From contig NC_017249.1 in assembly GCF_000284375.1 (NCBI RefSeq), positions 6,379,001 to 6,443,000 on the forward strand: a stretch of DNA of 64,000 bases. Direction: 5' to 3'. Origin of the DNA: Bradyrhizobium japonicum USDA 6 (GTDB lineage Bacteria; Pseudomonadota; Alphaproteobacteria; Rhizobiales; Xanthobacteraceae). Below, in pieces: positions 35,271 through 44,159 of this stretch. Numbering within the stretch: position 1 is the first letter of the stretch; the number at the start of each line of letters is the position of its first letter. Under the pieces are notes generated by a model. The model was not told the DNA's origin and searched no databases. It saw only the letters and a list, made by a program, of their open reading frames with translations. Position numbers and translations under genes: made by a program.

Positions 35271-37094
35271 CTATTCGACGGTCACGGACTTCGCGAGATT
35301 CCGCGGCTGGTCCACGTCGGTCCCCATAATCGCGGCACTGTGATAGGCAAGGAGTTGTAGCGGCACCGCGAGAGCCAGCGGCGCCACGGCCGCGGGCATA
35401 TCCGGTAAGGCCAAGACCGAGCAACCACTGGACGCGGCGAGTGAAGCACCTCTCTCGTCGGTCAAGAGGATAATGCGGCCCCCACGGGCGATCACCTCCT
35501 GCATGTTCGACATGGTCTTTTCGAACGTCGCGTCGTACGGCGCAATAACGATGACCGGCAGGCCCTTGTCGATCAGCGCGATCGGTCCATGTTTGAGCTC
35601 ACCCGCTGCATAGCCCTCTGCGTGAATGTAAGTGACCTCCTTGAGCTTGAGGGCTCCCTCCAATGCCAGCGGATAATTCGTGCCCCGGCCTATGAACAGA
35701 GCGTCTGTGGCCCTGGCGATCTCACGCGCGAGCTCATGGACCTTCGGCTCCAGTTCGAGCGCGCGGGCCATATGGTCTGGAATCTGGGCAAGGGCCCGGA
35801 CGAGTGAGCGCTCGTCTTCGGTCGAGAGCACACCACGACTGCGACCGGCAGCGATTGCAATGCAGAGCAAGATTGCCAGCTGACAGGTGAACGCCTTTGT
35901 CGACGCGACCCCTATTTCCGGACCGGCCAATGTGGGCATTACGATGTCGCTCGAACGAGCCATCGTCGAGGTTTGCACGTTGACGACAGAGAGGACATGC
36001 TGGCCGTGGGTCTTGGCGAACTCCAACGAGGCGAGCGTATCGGCCGTTTCGCCGGACTGCGACACAAAAATCGCCAGATTACCCGCTCCGAACGGAACGT
36101 CGCGATACCGGAATTCCGATGCAATATCGATCTCGACCGGGAGCCTGGCGTATCGCTCGAACCAGTACTTCGCAATCAGACCGGCGTAGAAGGAGGTCCC
36201 GCAAGCTACAATCGACACGCGATCGACTGTCCCGAAGTCCACATCCACGCCCGCCGGTAACCTGATTGTCCCGTCGCGCGCGATATATTGCGCAAGCGTC
36301 TGCCCAACCACCTTCGGCTGTTCGTGAATCTCCTTCGCCATGAAGTGGCGATGCTCGCCCTTGTGAACAATCACGGCGGCACCAGCGACCTTGGCCGACG
36401 TACGACGCAGGCGCGCGCCGTTCACGTCGATAAACTCGATCTGCTCTCGGGTCACGACGGCGAGATCGCCGTCCTCAAGGTAGGCGACAATGTCCGTCAG
36501 CGGCGCGAGCGCCATCGCATCCGAACCCAGGAACATTTCGCCGCAACCGTAGCCGACAGCAAGCGGCGAGCCCTTCCGGGCACCGATCAGGAGATTGTCG
36601 TGCCCTTCGAACAGGAAGGCGAGCGCGAACGTTCCGCTCAAGCGCGGGAGCACCTTACGCACCGCTGCGACCGGCTCGTATCCGTTCTTCCGCTCGCGGC
36701 TAACGAGATGCGCAACCACTTCGGAGTCGGTTTCGGTCGCAAAATGTGCACCGGCTGCTTTGAGATCATTGCGCAACTCTCGATGGTTCTCGATGATCCC
36801 GTTGTGCACGATCGCCACACCATCAACCATATGAGGATGCGCATTCGTCTCATCGGGACGGCCGTGCGTTGCCCAGCGGGTGTGACCAATTCCGATCCGC
36901 CCGGCAAGCGGCTCCGAGTCGAGCCTACTCTTGAGGTTCGCGAGCTTTCCGACCGCACGACGTCGCGTCAGCGAACCGTCCTCGAGAGTGGCAATACCGG
37001 CCGAGTCATATCCGCGGTATTCAAGCCGCTTCAGCGCGTCCAAAAGAAGAGCAGAGGCTGGGCCCCGCCCGACGACACCAACAATTCCGCACAT
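35271..37094 (-). CDS. glmS: Glutamine:fructose-6-phosphate aminotransferase (isomerizing)
   Basis: A 607-residue cytosolic enzyme making glucosamine-6-phosphate from fructose-6-phosphate and glutamine, the first step to UDP-GlcNAc. The glutaminase domain begins MCGIVGVVGRG with Cys2 as nucleophile after Met removal and includes RIGIGHTRWATHGRPDETNA. Two SIS sugar-isomerase domains follow (about 285-607): ACGTSFYAG, FVSQSGETADTLA, and later GRGTNYPLALEGALKLKEVT. The end DVDQPRNLAKSVTVE is the usual C-terminus. Its place beside a polysaccharide locus suggests a second, dedicated copy feeding amino-sugar synthesis. I saw no glmS ribozyme-like element, as expected in this group. Confidence 0.96.
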   Translation of the reverse strand: MCGIVGVVGRGPASALLLDALKRLEYRGYDSAGIATLEDGSLTRRRAVGKLANLKSRLDSEPLAGRIGIGHTRWATHGRPDETNAHPHMVDGVAIVHNGIIENHRELRNDLKAAGAHFATETDSEVVAHLVSRERKNGYEPVAAVRKVLPRLSGTFALAFLFEGHDNLLIGARKGSPLAVGYGCGEMFLGSDAMALAPLTDIVAYLEDGDLAVVTREQIEFIDVNGARLRRTSAKVAGAAVIVHKGEHRHFMAKEIHEQPKVVGQTLAQYIARDGTIRLPAGVDVDFGTVDRVSIVACGTSFYAGLIAKYWFERYARLPVEIDIASEFRYRDVPFGAGNLAIFVSQSGETADTLASLEFAKTHGQHVLSVVNVQTSTMARSSDIVMPTLAGPEIGVASTKAFTCQLAILLCIAIAAGRSRGVLSTEDERSLVRALAQIPDHMARALELEPKVHELAREIARATDALFIGRGTNYPLALEGALKLKEVTYIHAEGYAAGELKHGPIALIDKGLPVIVIAPYDATFEKTMSNMQEVIARGGRIILLTDERGASLAASSGCSVLALPDMPAAVAPLALAVPLQLLAYHSAAIMGTDVDQPRNLAKSVTVE

Positions 37095-37382
37095 GGCCTC
37101 TCTCCGAGCATCTATCAACGGGCCCACCAAGCGCAACCACGATTGCGGGCAATCTCCTAACGCGACGGCATCGGCCTGGCCCCCTCACCTTTGGCCTGCC
37201 CTGCTGCGCATGCTTCGGCGAGACGCTCAAGCCAGCCGCCTCCCGGCCGCCCGCGCGCCTGTCGAATATCGTCGACAACATTGGCGAGTAGTATCGTGGG
37301 ACGCGAATTCTAGCACGCGCAGCCGCCGATTGCATGATGATGACGGAGTAGACCTCATGCCCATAAGCTCCGCACTTGATCG

Positions 37383-38369
37383 CTACACCAACACGCGCAC
37401 GACCAATCGTTCGGCTCGCCGCGGCCCGTTCGAGAGCTCGGCGACGATGCGATTGAGCTGATGAAGCGCCGGGATTTGCGCTGACCGGCGCAGATTGAAC
37501 GCGAGATGCTCCTTCCGAAACATCGAAAACAGCGAAACTCCTGCCGAGTTCGTTGCCAGCGCATAATCCACGACGAAGGCAGCGGCGATCTCGGTGAGGT
37601 CGCCCCGGTATCCCATCTCGTAAAGGCCGTTCAGTATTTCCTTCTCCGATCCCAGCCTTGCGACAAGCGGGGCGACGCTCGAGAATGATCCATAGGTGAC
37701 AAACGTCCTGCGCCGCGCAATCTCGGTCGATCTCTGAAGATTCGGCTCGAGCGGATTATTCGCGATCTGTATCAGCCGGTATGGTAGCGATTCATGGAGG
37801 TCGTCAATTCCGCCCTCGTTATTACCCGCAATCGAAATCGCGCGGGCCTTCCCGTCCTGGACGATGCGCTCAACCGCCCGAATGATGTCTTCGCGAACGA
37901 CCTCGTCGCGGGTGGGACGGTGGAGAGCAAGCACATCTACATAATCCGTCCGAAGTCGCCTCAGGCTATCCTCGATGCTCGTCCTGATCAGCTCGGCCGA
38001 TAGCGGCACTTTGAAGGGCTTCGACTTCATTGCGGAGAGGCGCGGTTGGATCCCGGGAAACACCGCAAGAGCGGCGCGCGCCATCGGCTTCAGGATCCGC
38101 ATAACGGCGGAGGTATCACGCGGGCGCATCCCGACCTTGGTGCAGATATAGACGCTGCCGCGCTTCCCGGATACGAACTGACCCAAAATGGGCTCCGCCA
38201 TCCCATCGCCATACGACGGCGCCACGTCGTACCAGGTTATTCCGGCGTCGTACGCGCGCTCGAGCCCCTCGACCCCCCTGCGAGCCCCAACGCGCCCCCC
38301 GAGCGACGCGCAGCCGAAACCGATGCTCGATACATTCGCGCCGAGAGCATCAACACGGACCATCTTCAT
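37383..38369 (-). CDS. Aldo/keto reductase family protein
   Basis: A 328-residue TIM-barrel NAD(P)H-dependent oxidoreductase. Catalytic-site residues are visible as D48 and Y53 in TWYDVAPSYGDGMAEPILG and K78 in VYICTKVGMRP, with the conserved His in VDVLALHRP. The start at 38369 (MKMVRVDAL) has AGGGG eight bases upstream. The protein may reduce a sugar keto or aldehyde group in surface-polysaccharide precursor synthesis, since it sits between glmS and a sugar-nucleotide epimerase; the substrate is not known. A copy of the 19-bp locus motif lies 135 bases upstream, on the opposite strand. Confidence 0.87.
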   Translation of the reverse strand: MKMVRVDALGANVSSIGFGCASLGGRVGARRGVEGLERAYDAGITWYDVAPSYGDGMAEPILGQFVSGKRGSVYICTKVGMRPRDTSAVMRILKPMARAALAVFPGIQPRLSAMKSKPFKVPLSAELIRTSIEDSLRRLRTDYVDVLALHRPTRDEVVREDIIRAVERIVQDGKARAISIAGNNEGGIDDLHESLPYRLIQIANNPLEPNLQRSTEIARRRTFVTYGSFSSVAPLVARLGSEKEILNGLYEMGYRGDLTEIAAAFVVDYALATNSAGVSLFSMFRKEHLAFNLRRSAQIPALHQLNRIVAELSNGPRRAERLVVRVLV

Positions 38370-38744
38370 CGCAAACACCCCTGACCACGCCGCTTGCGCT
38401 CAAGTCACCGACGTCGATCGTTCGATAACGCGTACTCCAAGCCGACGGCCACGTCGGGCAAGCCCGCCGCTGAAACAACTCTGCAGGTTTGCCTGGCTTC
38501 ATCTTCATGCAAATGGATGATGACGGGGTTCGCTCGGACATTACATACGCTACGCCCCTGGAATTTGAGACAGTGGCGAGGATGCACGGAGTAATCCGTT
38601 CGAGCGGCAGCTGGCAACTCGGCTCCGCCGCCATCGTCAGGTGCGCTCATTTGCGCAATCGAGATGCGGCGCGATTGAGAGTTAACTTTCTGCGATCGAT
38701 GGCGCCTTCTTCGCCGTTCGAGCTCCATCTAACCTGGACAGCGA
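38370..38744. other. Divergent intergenic region with motif copy
   Basis: This 375-base gap between the aldo/keto reductase (minus) and the epimerase (plus) contains copy 1 of the 19-bp motif at 38505-38523. I see no other gene. The promoters of both neighbours should be here. Confidence 0.5.
38505..38523 (+). promoter_or_regulatory. 19-bp locus motif, copy 1
   Basis: The sequence is TCATGCAAATGGATGATGA. It matches the consensus TCATGCRAAYGAAYGAWGR shared by six sites in the polysaccharide locus. It lies 221 bases before the epimerase ATG and 135 bases from the divergent aldo/keto reductase. Confidence 0.7.
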
Positions 38745-39752
38745 ATGTCATCTCGCTCAGAACAAGTTGCCGACGACGTTCTGGTGACCGGAGCTGCGGG
38801 CTTCATCGGTTTTCATGTTGCCCGTCGGCTACTCGATGAAGGGCGCCGGGTCGTCGGATTGGACAACATCAACAGCTACTACGACCCAGCCCTCAAGCGC
38901 GCGCGTCTCGACATTCTGCGCCGCGACCCGCGTTTCTCCTTCGTGCAGATCGATCTTGGACATCGCTCGACGATGGCCGAGTTGTTCGCAAAACATCGTT
39001 TTGCGAGAGTGATCCATTTAGCCGCTCAGGCCGGCGTCCGGCATTCGATCGATCAGCCGCACGCCTATGTCGACGCCAATCTCGAGGGATTCCTCAACGT
39101 CCTCGAAGGCTGCAGGCATAACGCATGTGGTCATTTGATCTACGCATCATCATCGTCCGTGTACGGCGCCAATGCCGAGTTGCCATTTTCGACCCGGCAT
39201 AGGGCTGACCACCCCGTCAGCTTCTATGCCGCGACGAAGAAAGCCAACGAGCTGATGGCCCACTCTTACAGCCACCTGTACCGGCTCCCGGTCACCGGCT
39301 TACGGTTCTTTACGATCTACGGCCCGTGGGGCCGGCCCGACATGGCGATATTCCTGTTCGCCGACGCGATCGTCAAAGGCAGGCCGATCAAGCTCTTCAA
39401 CCATGGCAGGATGCGGCGCGACTTCACCTATGTCGACGACGTCACTCGCGTCATCTCGCGGCTGATCGAGCGCGCTCCGGACGACAACGCCGATGCGGCG
39501 GGCGCACCGGCCAGGCTCTACAACGTAGGCAATAACCGCCCGGAAGCGCTGATGCACGTCCTCGAATTGATCGAGAAAGAGCTGGGACGAACCACAGCGA
39601 AGGAAATGCTGCCAATGCAACCTGGGGATGTTCCGGAAACGTTTGCCGACGTTGGCGATCTCATGCGCGATACCGGGTTTTCGCCCTCCACCCCTATCGA
39701 AACCGGTATATCCAATTTCGTCCGCTGGTATCGCGATTACTACCGGATATGA
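38745..39752 (+). CDS. NAD-dependent nucleotide-sugar epimerase (UDP-glucuronate 4-epimerase-like)
   Basis: A 335-residue extended SDR enzyme. The NAD-binding motif is VTGAAGFIGFHVARRLL (about residues 14-30), the active-site block is IYASSSSVYG and the YxxxK pair is in SFYAATKKANELMA. The blocks GLRFFTIYGPWGRPDMAIFL and IKLFNHGRMRRDFTYVDDV are those of the LspL/CapI group that interconverts UDP-glucuronate and UDP-galacturonate. The product probably feeds the surface polysaccharide of this locus. The gene is transcribed alone toward a 390-base gap with interlocking inverted repeats. Confidence 0.9.
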   Translation: MSSRSEQVADDVLVTGAAGFIGFHVARRLLDEGRRVVGLDNINSYYDPALKRARLDILRRDPRFSFVQIDLGHRSTMAELFAKHRFARVIHLAAQAGVRHSIDQPHAYVDANLEGFLNVLEGCRHNACGHLIYASSSSVYGANAELPFSTRHRADHPVSFYAATKKANELMAHSYSHLYRLPVTGLRFFTIYGPWGRPDMAIFLFADAIVKGRPIKLFNHGRMRRDFTYVDDVTRVISRLIERAPDDNADAAGAPARLYNVGNNRPEALMHVLELIEKELGRTTAKEMLPMQPGDVPETFADVGDLMRDTGFSPSTPIETGISNFVRWYRDYYRI

Positions 39753-40142
39753 TTTTTCGAGATCATCTCCCCAAAAGTCAAACCGTCCGCTCCCGACCGA
39801 TCGGAGTATCGGTTGCAATTTCTGCGCGGCGGTGATGGAGGACCGGGCGGGACTTGCGAAAAAGGGCGCGGCCCCGGCGGGGGCATTGGGGATTCGCAAG
39901 GCCGGGGCCGCAGCGCTGCGCCGAAGTGGGCTCCGTCGACGCAACATCATCGTAGTCCTCGAGAAGCGATTGTTCATTCTGAATTCGTGGTCATGCAGAT
40001 CAACGTCGGGGTACCCATCAATGATGATTGGGTCCTCCTAGAATAGCCGCTTGCTATGCGCCCCCCTGCGATGCGAAATCTCGACCGTGATGCGGGGGGC
40101 TCGCTGCAGTCATCGGAATGTTCGCGTTGTCCGGAGACGTCC
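39753..40142. other. Intergenic region with interlocking inverted repeats
   Basis: This 390-base gap holds no convincing gene. It contains the structured element at 39853-39911 and, near the end, a degenerate match to the 19-bp locus motif (TCATGCAGATCAACGTCGG at 39991-40009, about 15 of 19 positions). Confidence 0.45.
39853..39911. other. Two overlapping inverted repeats (alternative hairpins or pseudoknot)
   Basis: CTTGCGAA at 39853-39860 pairs with TTCGCAAG at 39893-39900. GCGGCCCCGGC at 39868-39878 pairs with GCCGGGGCCGC at 39901-39911. The order A-B-A'-B' means the two stems interlock, so an RNA would form one or the other, or a pseudoknot. It lies 100 bases after the epimerase stop. 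Confidence 0.5.
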
Positions 40143-40379
40143 ATGCCGCGGTATTTCTTTCATATCCACGACGGTCATTCAGTGCTCGACGATGTCGGAC
40201 TTGATCTCCCCGACATTTCCGCGGCACGGACTACTGCGATCGAACTGAGCGGCGAGATCCTCAAGCACGACGTGATGGACCCACTCCTGCATTACATTTC
40301 CTGGCAGGTGGAAGTCAGCGACAGCCCCGAGCTTGGCGGCCGGTCGCTGTTCGTTCTTCAGTTCTCCGTCGAGGGATAA
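40143..40379 (+). CDS. DUF6894-type small protein
   Basis: A 78-residue soluble protein beginning MPRYFFHIHDGHSVLDDVGL and DLPDISAARTTAIELSGEIL. This MPRYFFHI-DG opening, an acidic middle and a short C-terminal beta pattern (LFVLQFSVEG) are typical of a family abundant in Bradyrhizobium with no known function. The ATG at 40143 follows GAGACGTCC; no strong ribosome binding site is seen. A degenerate motif copy lies 133 bases upstream. Confidence 0.8.
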   Translation: MPRYFFHIHDGHSVLDDVGLDLPDISAARTTAIELSGEILKHDVMDPLLHYISWQVEVSDSPELGGRSLFVLQFSVEG

Positions 40380-40489
40380 GAGAGCGAAACGCGGCTTTGC
40401 CGGCGCTTGCACAATCTGAAGGTGCAATGGTCGATCGGCTTGGCCTCAGCGAAATGCCCGCATATCGCACTGCAAACAGTGCGAGATGA

Positions 40490-41182
40490 TTAGCGATCCC
40501 CGGGCACCGGATCCGATCCAGCATGCGCCGGTTTGTCCTGCGCCGAATTGGCGCGGTCATCCTGCGAGATGGCGAGGGCGGCAAGCGCAGTGCGATTGCC
40601 GATTTCAAGCTTCTGGAAAATGTTGTGGAGGTGAACCTTGATGGTGCCGTCCGCAATGTGGAGCCGGCGGCCAATTTCCTTGTTGGACAGACCACGAGAG
40701 ACCAGGCGCATGATCTGCCGCTCGCGCTCGGTGAGCACCGCCAGCGCACTTTCCGGATTCGGACTCTGCTCGCGAGGCGCGGCCTGATCGGTGGGCGATA
40801 ACGGAACAACGGTCTGGCCGTTGGCAATGTCTCGCAAGCCCTGCACCACGGCTTGGCCCGTCATCTCCTTCAGAAGGACACTGTACCCGGCCGGGGCGCC
40901 CGCCAACACAAGATCGCAGTCCTCGCTGGGCGCGAAGAACACAAGCCGCGTTGGTCGGCTGTCCGAATGACTGAGTGAATTGTTCATCAGCGCGGTCAGC
41001 TCCGGCATCGCCGCATCCATGATCGCTATGTCGGGCGCAAGCGTCAAAATTGCCTGGATGCAACTCGCAGCATCGCCGCAGGATGCAACGACCTCGAAAT
41101 CGGATTCTGAACCGAGAACACTTGCGAGACCCTGCAAAACCATTGGATGTCGGTCTGCAATCACTACAGTCGCACGACGCAT
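40490..41182 (-). CDS. NarL/FixJ-family response regulator
   Basis: A 230-residue regulator. The receiver half starts TVVIADRHPMVLQGLASVL and has a plausible phosphoacceptor at D56 (DIAIMDAAMPELTAL). The LuxR-type helix-turn-helix is in the C-terminal third: LTERERQIMRLVSRGLSNKE, IGRRLHIADGTIKVHLHNIF and QKLEIGNRTALAALAI. No kinase is next to it. It is divergent from the LuxR-type gene at 41773 and stands inside the polysaccharide locus, so it is a candidate for control of that locus. Confidence 0.9.
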   Translation of the reverse strand: MRRATVVIADRHPMVLQGLASVLGSESDFEVVASCGDAASCIQAILTLAPDIAIMDAAMPELTALMNNSLSHSDSRPTRLVFFAPSEDCDLVLAGAPAGYSVLLKEMTGQAVVQGLRDIANGQTVVPLSPTDQAAPREQSPNPESALAVLTERERQIMRLVSRGLSNKEIGRRLHIADGTIKVHLHNIFQKLEIGNRTALAALAISQDDRANSAQDKPAHAGSDPVPGDR

Positions 41183-41772
41183 CGGGCGCTCCCTAATCTG
41201 CCGCCCCCAAAATTCCCGCGATTGAAGCTACGGGCCCCCGCCCTTGCCGCTCCAACATTAATTGATCACCAACAAATAAACTTCGAGCAATTCCCTAAAG
41301 TATCATTTGGCGTAGCGGACCTATGAGGCAAATAACCGCACGAGTCTGTGATCGCAATATACATCAAGTTCGCCGGATCAAAGGGCCGTATGAACCCGGT
41401 GGTCACGGCTCACAACCGCTGGGCGAGCGGTCTATCCATTTGCCAATTGGCAAGTCCGAAAGCGTCGCGATAGAGCAAGGCTTTCGCGAGCGGTTTCACC
41501 CGCACACGGCGAACATTCAAAGGTTGAATCAATATTCCCTTTCGCCCCCAAGTCAATCTCCGACGACCGTTCACCAACAGCGTGGGGACCCATCGGCCTA
41601 TAACGAAAGGTATATAGGCAAGATCGAAAGATCGAATCTAACCTTCAGCAATTATTAACTAAACGGCGCCCGACTTCTGTAAATCAGAAAAAACGGGCGA
41701 TGAGACGCTTTGTTCCTTTTCCTGTGTGTTTTTCATTCAAGTTGTGTCATTGCGTTGGTTGCGGAGGGTAAG
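41183..41772. other. Divergent intergenic region between two LuxR-type regulators
   Basis: This 590-base region is more AT-rich than its surroundings and has no supported gene. It contains the hairpin at 41667-41699 in what should be the leader of the gene at 41773. A large regulatory region is expected between two divergent regulators. Confidence 0.45.
41667..41699 (+). promoter_or_regulatory. Structured leader hairpin before the LuxR-type gene
   Basis: CGCCCG and CGGGCG form an outer stem and TTCTG/CAGAA an inner stem, with an A-rich internal loop. It ends 73 bases before the ATG at 41773. It could be an RNA leader element, a terminator or a DNA operator. Confidence 0.4.
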
Positions 41773-42579
41773 ATGAGGAGGCGGCAATCCTGCAAAGTTG
41801 TTTTGATCGGACGAAATATTTTGCTGCGAGAGGGAATTTCTCAAATACTGCATGCTGCAGATTTTCAAATTGCGGTGTCGGCTTCGAGCACTGATGAAGT
41901 AACAAGCACACTCCAGCCACATCAGCAGCTCCTGTTTGTGATTATCCACAGCACCGGCGAATTCGATGCAGCCATGAAGCACATCGGATTTGCAAGAGAG
42001 CACTATCCGGATGCGCGCGTAGCGATCGTTTCGGACCACTACCGGCCGGATGAGTTGATCGCGGCCTACAAGGCTGGCGCCAGCGGCTATTTCGTCGACG
42101 TCAATTCATGCGACGCTTTCATCAAGTCCATCGAGCTCGTGACGATGGGCGAGACGGTGTTTCCACCGGCTTTCCTGTCATTCGTGCTCGATAGCGGTCT
42201 GGATCGCGAGCCTCAACTTCAGCCAGCGATCGAAGAGCGATCAAATCTCCTCGTAGCGGCCGAAGAACGGATAGCACCTCATCTGTCTCCGCGTGAGCGG
42301 GCAATTCTCTCCTATTTGATCGAGGGCAATTCCAACAAGTGCATTGCGCGAAAGATCGATATTGCCGAGGCGACCGTGAAGGTTCACGTCAAGGCGATCC
42401 TGCGCAAGATACGGGTCCAGAACAGGACGCAGGCCGCAATTTGGGGAATGAACAACGGATCACTGGTGCGGGTCTCGAATGGTCACGCGCTGCCGTTGTC
42501 GATCGATCGGGAACCTACGCTCAGCCTTGTGCCAAGCGACCGCGGACGTCATGAAATGGGCGCCTCGGAGCAGGACTAG
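41773..42579 (+). CDS. LuxR-type regulator with degenerate receiver domain
   Basis: A 268-residue protein. The N-terminal part has a receiver-like fold (KVVLIGRNILLREGISQIL, then AGASGYFVDVNSCDAFIKSI), but the acidic pair after strand 1 is G13-R14, the phosphoacceptor position in FVIIHSTGEFD is not Asp, and the usual Lys of strand 5 is missing. The DNA-binding C-terminal domain is complete: LSPRERAILSYLIEGNSNKC, IARKIDIAEATVKVHVKAIL, RKIRVQNRTQAAIW. It probably acts without phosphorylation, through expression level or another signal. GGAGG lies five bases before the ATG at 41773. It is a prime candidate regulator of the surrounding polysaccharide genes. Confidence 0.88.
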   Translation: MRRRQSCKVVLIGRNILLREGISQILHAADFQIAVSASSTDEVTSTLQPHQQLLFVIIHSTGEFDAAMKHIGFAREHYPDARVAIVSDHYRPDELIAAYKAGASGYFVDVNSCDAFIKSIELVTMGETVFPPAFLSFVLDSGLDREPQLQPAIEERSNLLVAAEERIAPHLSPRERAILSYLIEGNSNKCIARKIDIAEATVKVHVKAILRKIRVQNRTQAAIWGMNNGSLVRVSNGHALPLSIDREPTLSLVPSDRGRHEMGASEQD

Positions 42580-42893
42580 CCTGGCCGATCGGCCTGACGT
42601 CCCATCAAGCCTTCAACAAATTCCGGGCGGCGCCTATACGCGCCGCCCGGCTAACCGCGCCGGACTGATCTATCGATCGAGAGGATCAGAACCTGCCCGT
42701 GGAGCGGCAACATTTCGCGGGGCATCTCCTGCATTCAAATGATGCGCGCTGGGACCGAGCAGCTAGAACGCATCGTCGAACCAATAGTCCTGGTCCCCGC
42801 AGGAGCCTGGTGACCGGTAAGCTCCGAACCTCATATCGGTCGCTTGCCCACCCGGATGATCTGACCCCCTGCTTGCCATGGAGCATGATACGG
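42580..42893. other. Intergenic region with terminator hairpin
   Basis: This 314-base gap holds the hairpin at 42623-42650 after the LuxR-type gene and otherwise shows nothing recognisable. No copy of the 19-bp motif is present here. Confidence 0.4.
42623..42650 (+). terminator. GC-rich hairpin after the LuxR-type gene
   Basis: A 10-bp perfect stem CCGGGCGGCG / CGCCGCCCGG encloses an eight-base loop (CCTATACG). There is no T-run, but its position 43 bases after the stop fits a terminator. Confidence 0.55.
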
Positions 42894-44141
42894 ATGTCTC
42901 CGTCCCTCTACACGCGAATTGGCCTGGCCGGCGCCGTGGCCGTCGTGCTTGCATTGGCGGGCATCGCCGCCGCACAGACGCTTGCAAAGACCAAGCTCTC
43001 GACTGCCAGCAGCATGAACTTGCCCGACTACCTCGTTCCGGTCACCGACCCCGACACCGGCGCCACGATCGTCCGGATAACGACCCCGGGGCCCTTGGGC
43101 AATGGCCTGGCCTGTCAGCGAGCCTATTGCACCCACCGGTATTCGAGCGCGCAGGCCTGGAACGCCGACCAGACTCTGCTTCTGATCGCCAACGGCTGTA
43201 ACGGGCTCTGCTTTCTGGACGGACGGACGTACGTTCCGCTGTTCCGCCGGCAACGCGAAGACGAGTGCGAATGGCACCCGCGCGATCCCGAGCGCATGAT
43301 CTGCGTGATCGGGCGCAAGATCTCGCTCTGGACACCGCGAACCAATGCCGAAGAGATCATGCTGATGGCCGAGGGCTATCGCGGCCTTCAGTTCGGACCG
43401 GGCAAGGGCAATCCCTCTCAGGACGGCCGGCGCATCGCCGTGCGGGGCACGCGCGCCGACGGGGTCGTCGTCGCATTCGCGTTTGACCTCGTGAGCCGCC
43501 AGAAGTTTCCGGATATCGAGGTTGGAAAACTGCCCGGGCGAGACGGCTCTTGCGAGATATCTGCCCTGGGCAGCTACGTCAGCTGCAGCCGATGGGTCGA
43601 CGGAAAGGCTGAGGCATTCATCTACACCGTCGCAGGCGATCTGGTGCAAAGCTGGACCGAACATCATCGTCCGAGTCATGGCGACATGGCCGTGGACGCT
43701 GACGGACGCGAGATATACGTCGGAATCAGCAAATCTGATCCCGACATATACCAGGTGATCAAGCGCCGACTGGATGACGGCGTGGTTACCGCCCTTGCTC
43801 CGCGCGGAGAGGCCTCGCATGCATCCACGCGCGCGATCCACTGGCCCGGCTGGGTGATTCTAAGCTATGGCGGCGATCCAGCCGAGATTGCCCAGCTACC
43901 AAAGTTTGCGCCCTTCGCTCGGGAAGTCATTGCTCTGCGAATTGACGGCAGTGGCGAATTCCGACGCATTGCGTACACACGCAACGTCCCGCACGACTAC
44001 TGGAGCGAGACTCACGCCTCGCCGTCGCCCGACGGTTCCCAAGTGATCTGGTCGAGCAATTGGGGGGTAGCGGGCGGCCCCGTGTTCGACTTCGTAACAC
44101 GTCTCGATGCCCCCGATCGGACCAGCGCCCTGTCCCGATAA
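42894..44141 (+). CDS. Secreted beta-propeller-like protein (TolB-like)
   Basis: A 415-residue exported protein with a signal peptide of about 27 residues (RIGLAGAVAVVLALAGIAAA). The mature protein shows repeated strand-rich blocks of the propeller type, such as SAQAWNADQTLLLIANG, QFGPGKGNPSQDGRRIAVRG, MAVDADGREIYVGIS and ASPSPDGSQVIWSSNWG. Several cysteines occur in pairs (LACQRAYC, NGCNGLC). I do not assign a function; it might bind or process an extracellular glycan. Starts at 42885 and 42894 are both possible; GGAG lies ten bases before the second. It is convergent with the glycosyltransferase gene (18 bases between stops). Confidence 0.75.
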   Translation: MSPSLYTRIGLAGAVAVVLALAGIAAAQTLAKTKLSTASSMNLPDYLVPVTDPDTGATIVRITTPGPLGNGLACQRAYCTHRYSSAQAWNADQTLLLIANGCNGLCFLDGRTYVPLFRRQREDECEWHPRDPERMICVIGRKISLWTPRTNAEEIMLMAEGYRGLQFGPGKGNPSQDGRRIAVRGTRADGVVVAFAFDLVSRQKFPDIEVGKLPGRDGSCEISALGSYVSCSRWVDGKAEAFIYTVAGDLVQSWTEHHRPSHGDMAVDADGREIYVGISKSDPDIYQVIKRRLDDGVVTALAPRGEASHASTRAIHWPGWVILSYGGDPAEIAQLPKFAPFAREVIALRIDGSGEFRRIAYTRNVPHDYWSETHASPSPDGSQVIWSSNWGVAGGPVFDFVTRLDAPDRTSALSR

Positions 44142-44159
44142 TGATCGGCGGCGGCTCCG

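Noticed and set aside
37331..37346. TGCATGATGATGACGG upstream of glmS as another motif copy
   Set aside because: Only the last 11 bases resemble the flank of copy 1, the TCATGCRAA core is missing and the orientation is wrong for glmS.
35271..37382. glmS ribozyme or a riboswitch upstream of glmS
   Set aside because: No such structure is apparent in the 288-base upstream gap, and the ribozyme class is known from Gram-positive bacteria.
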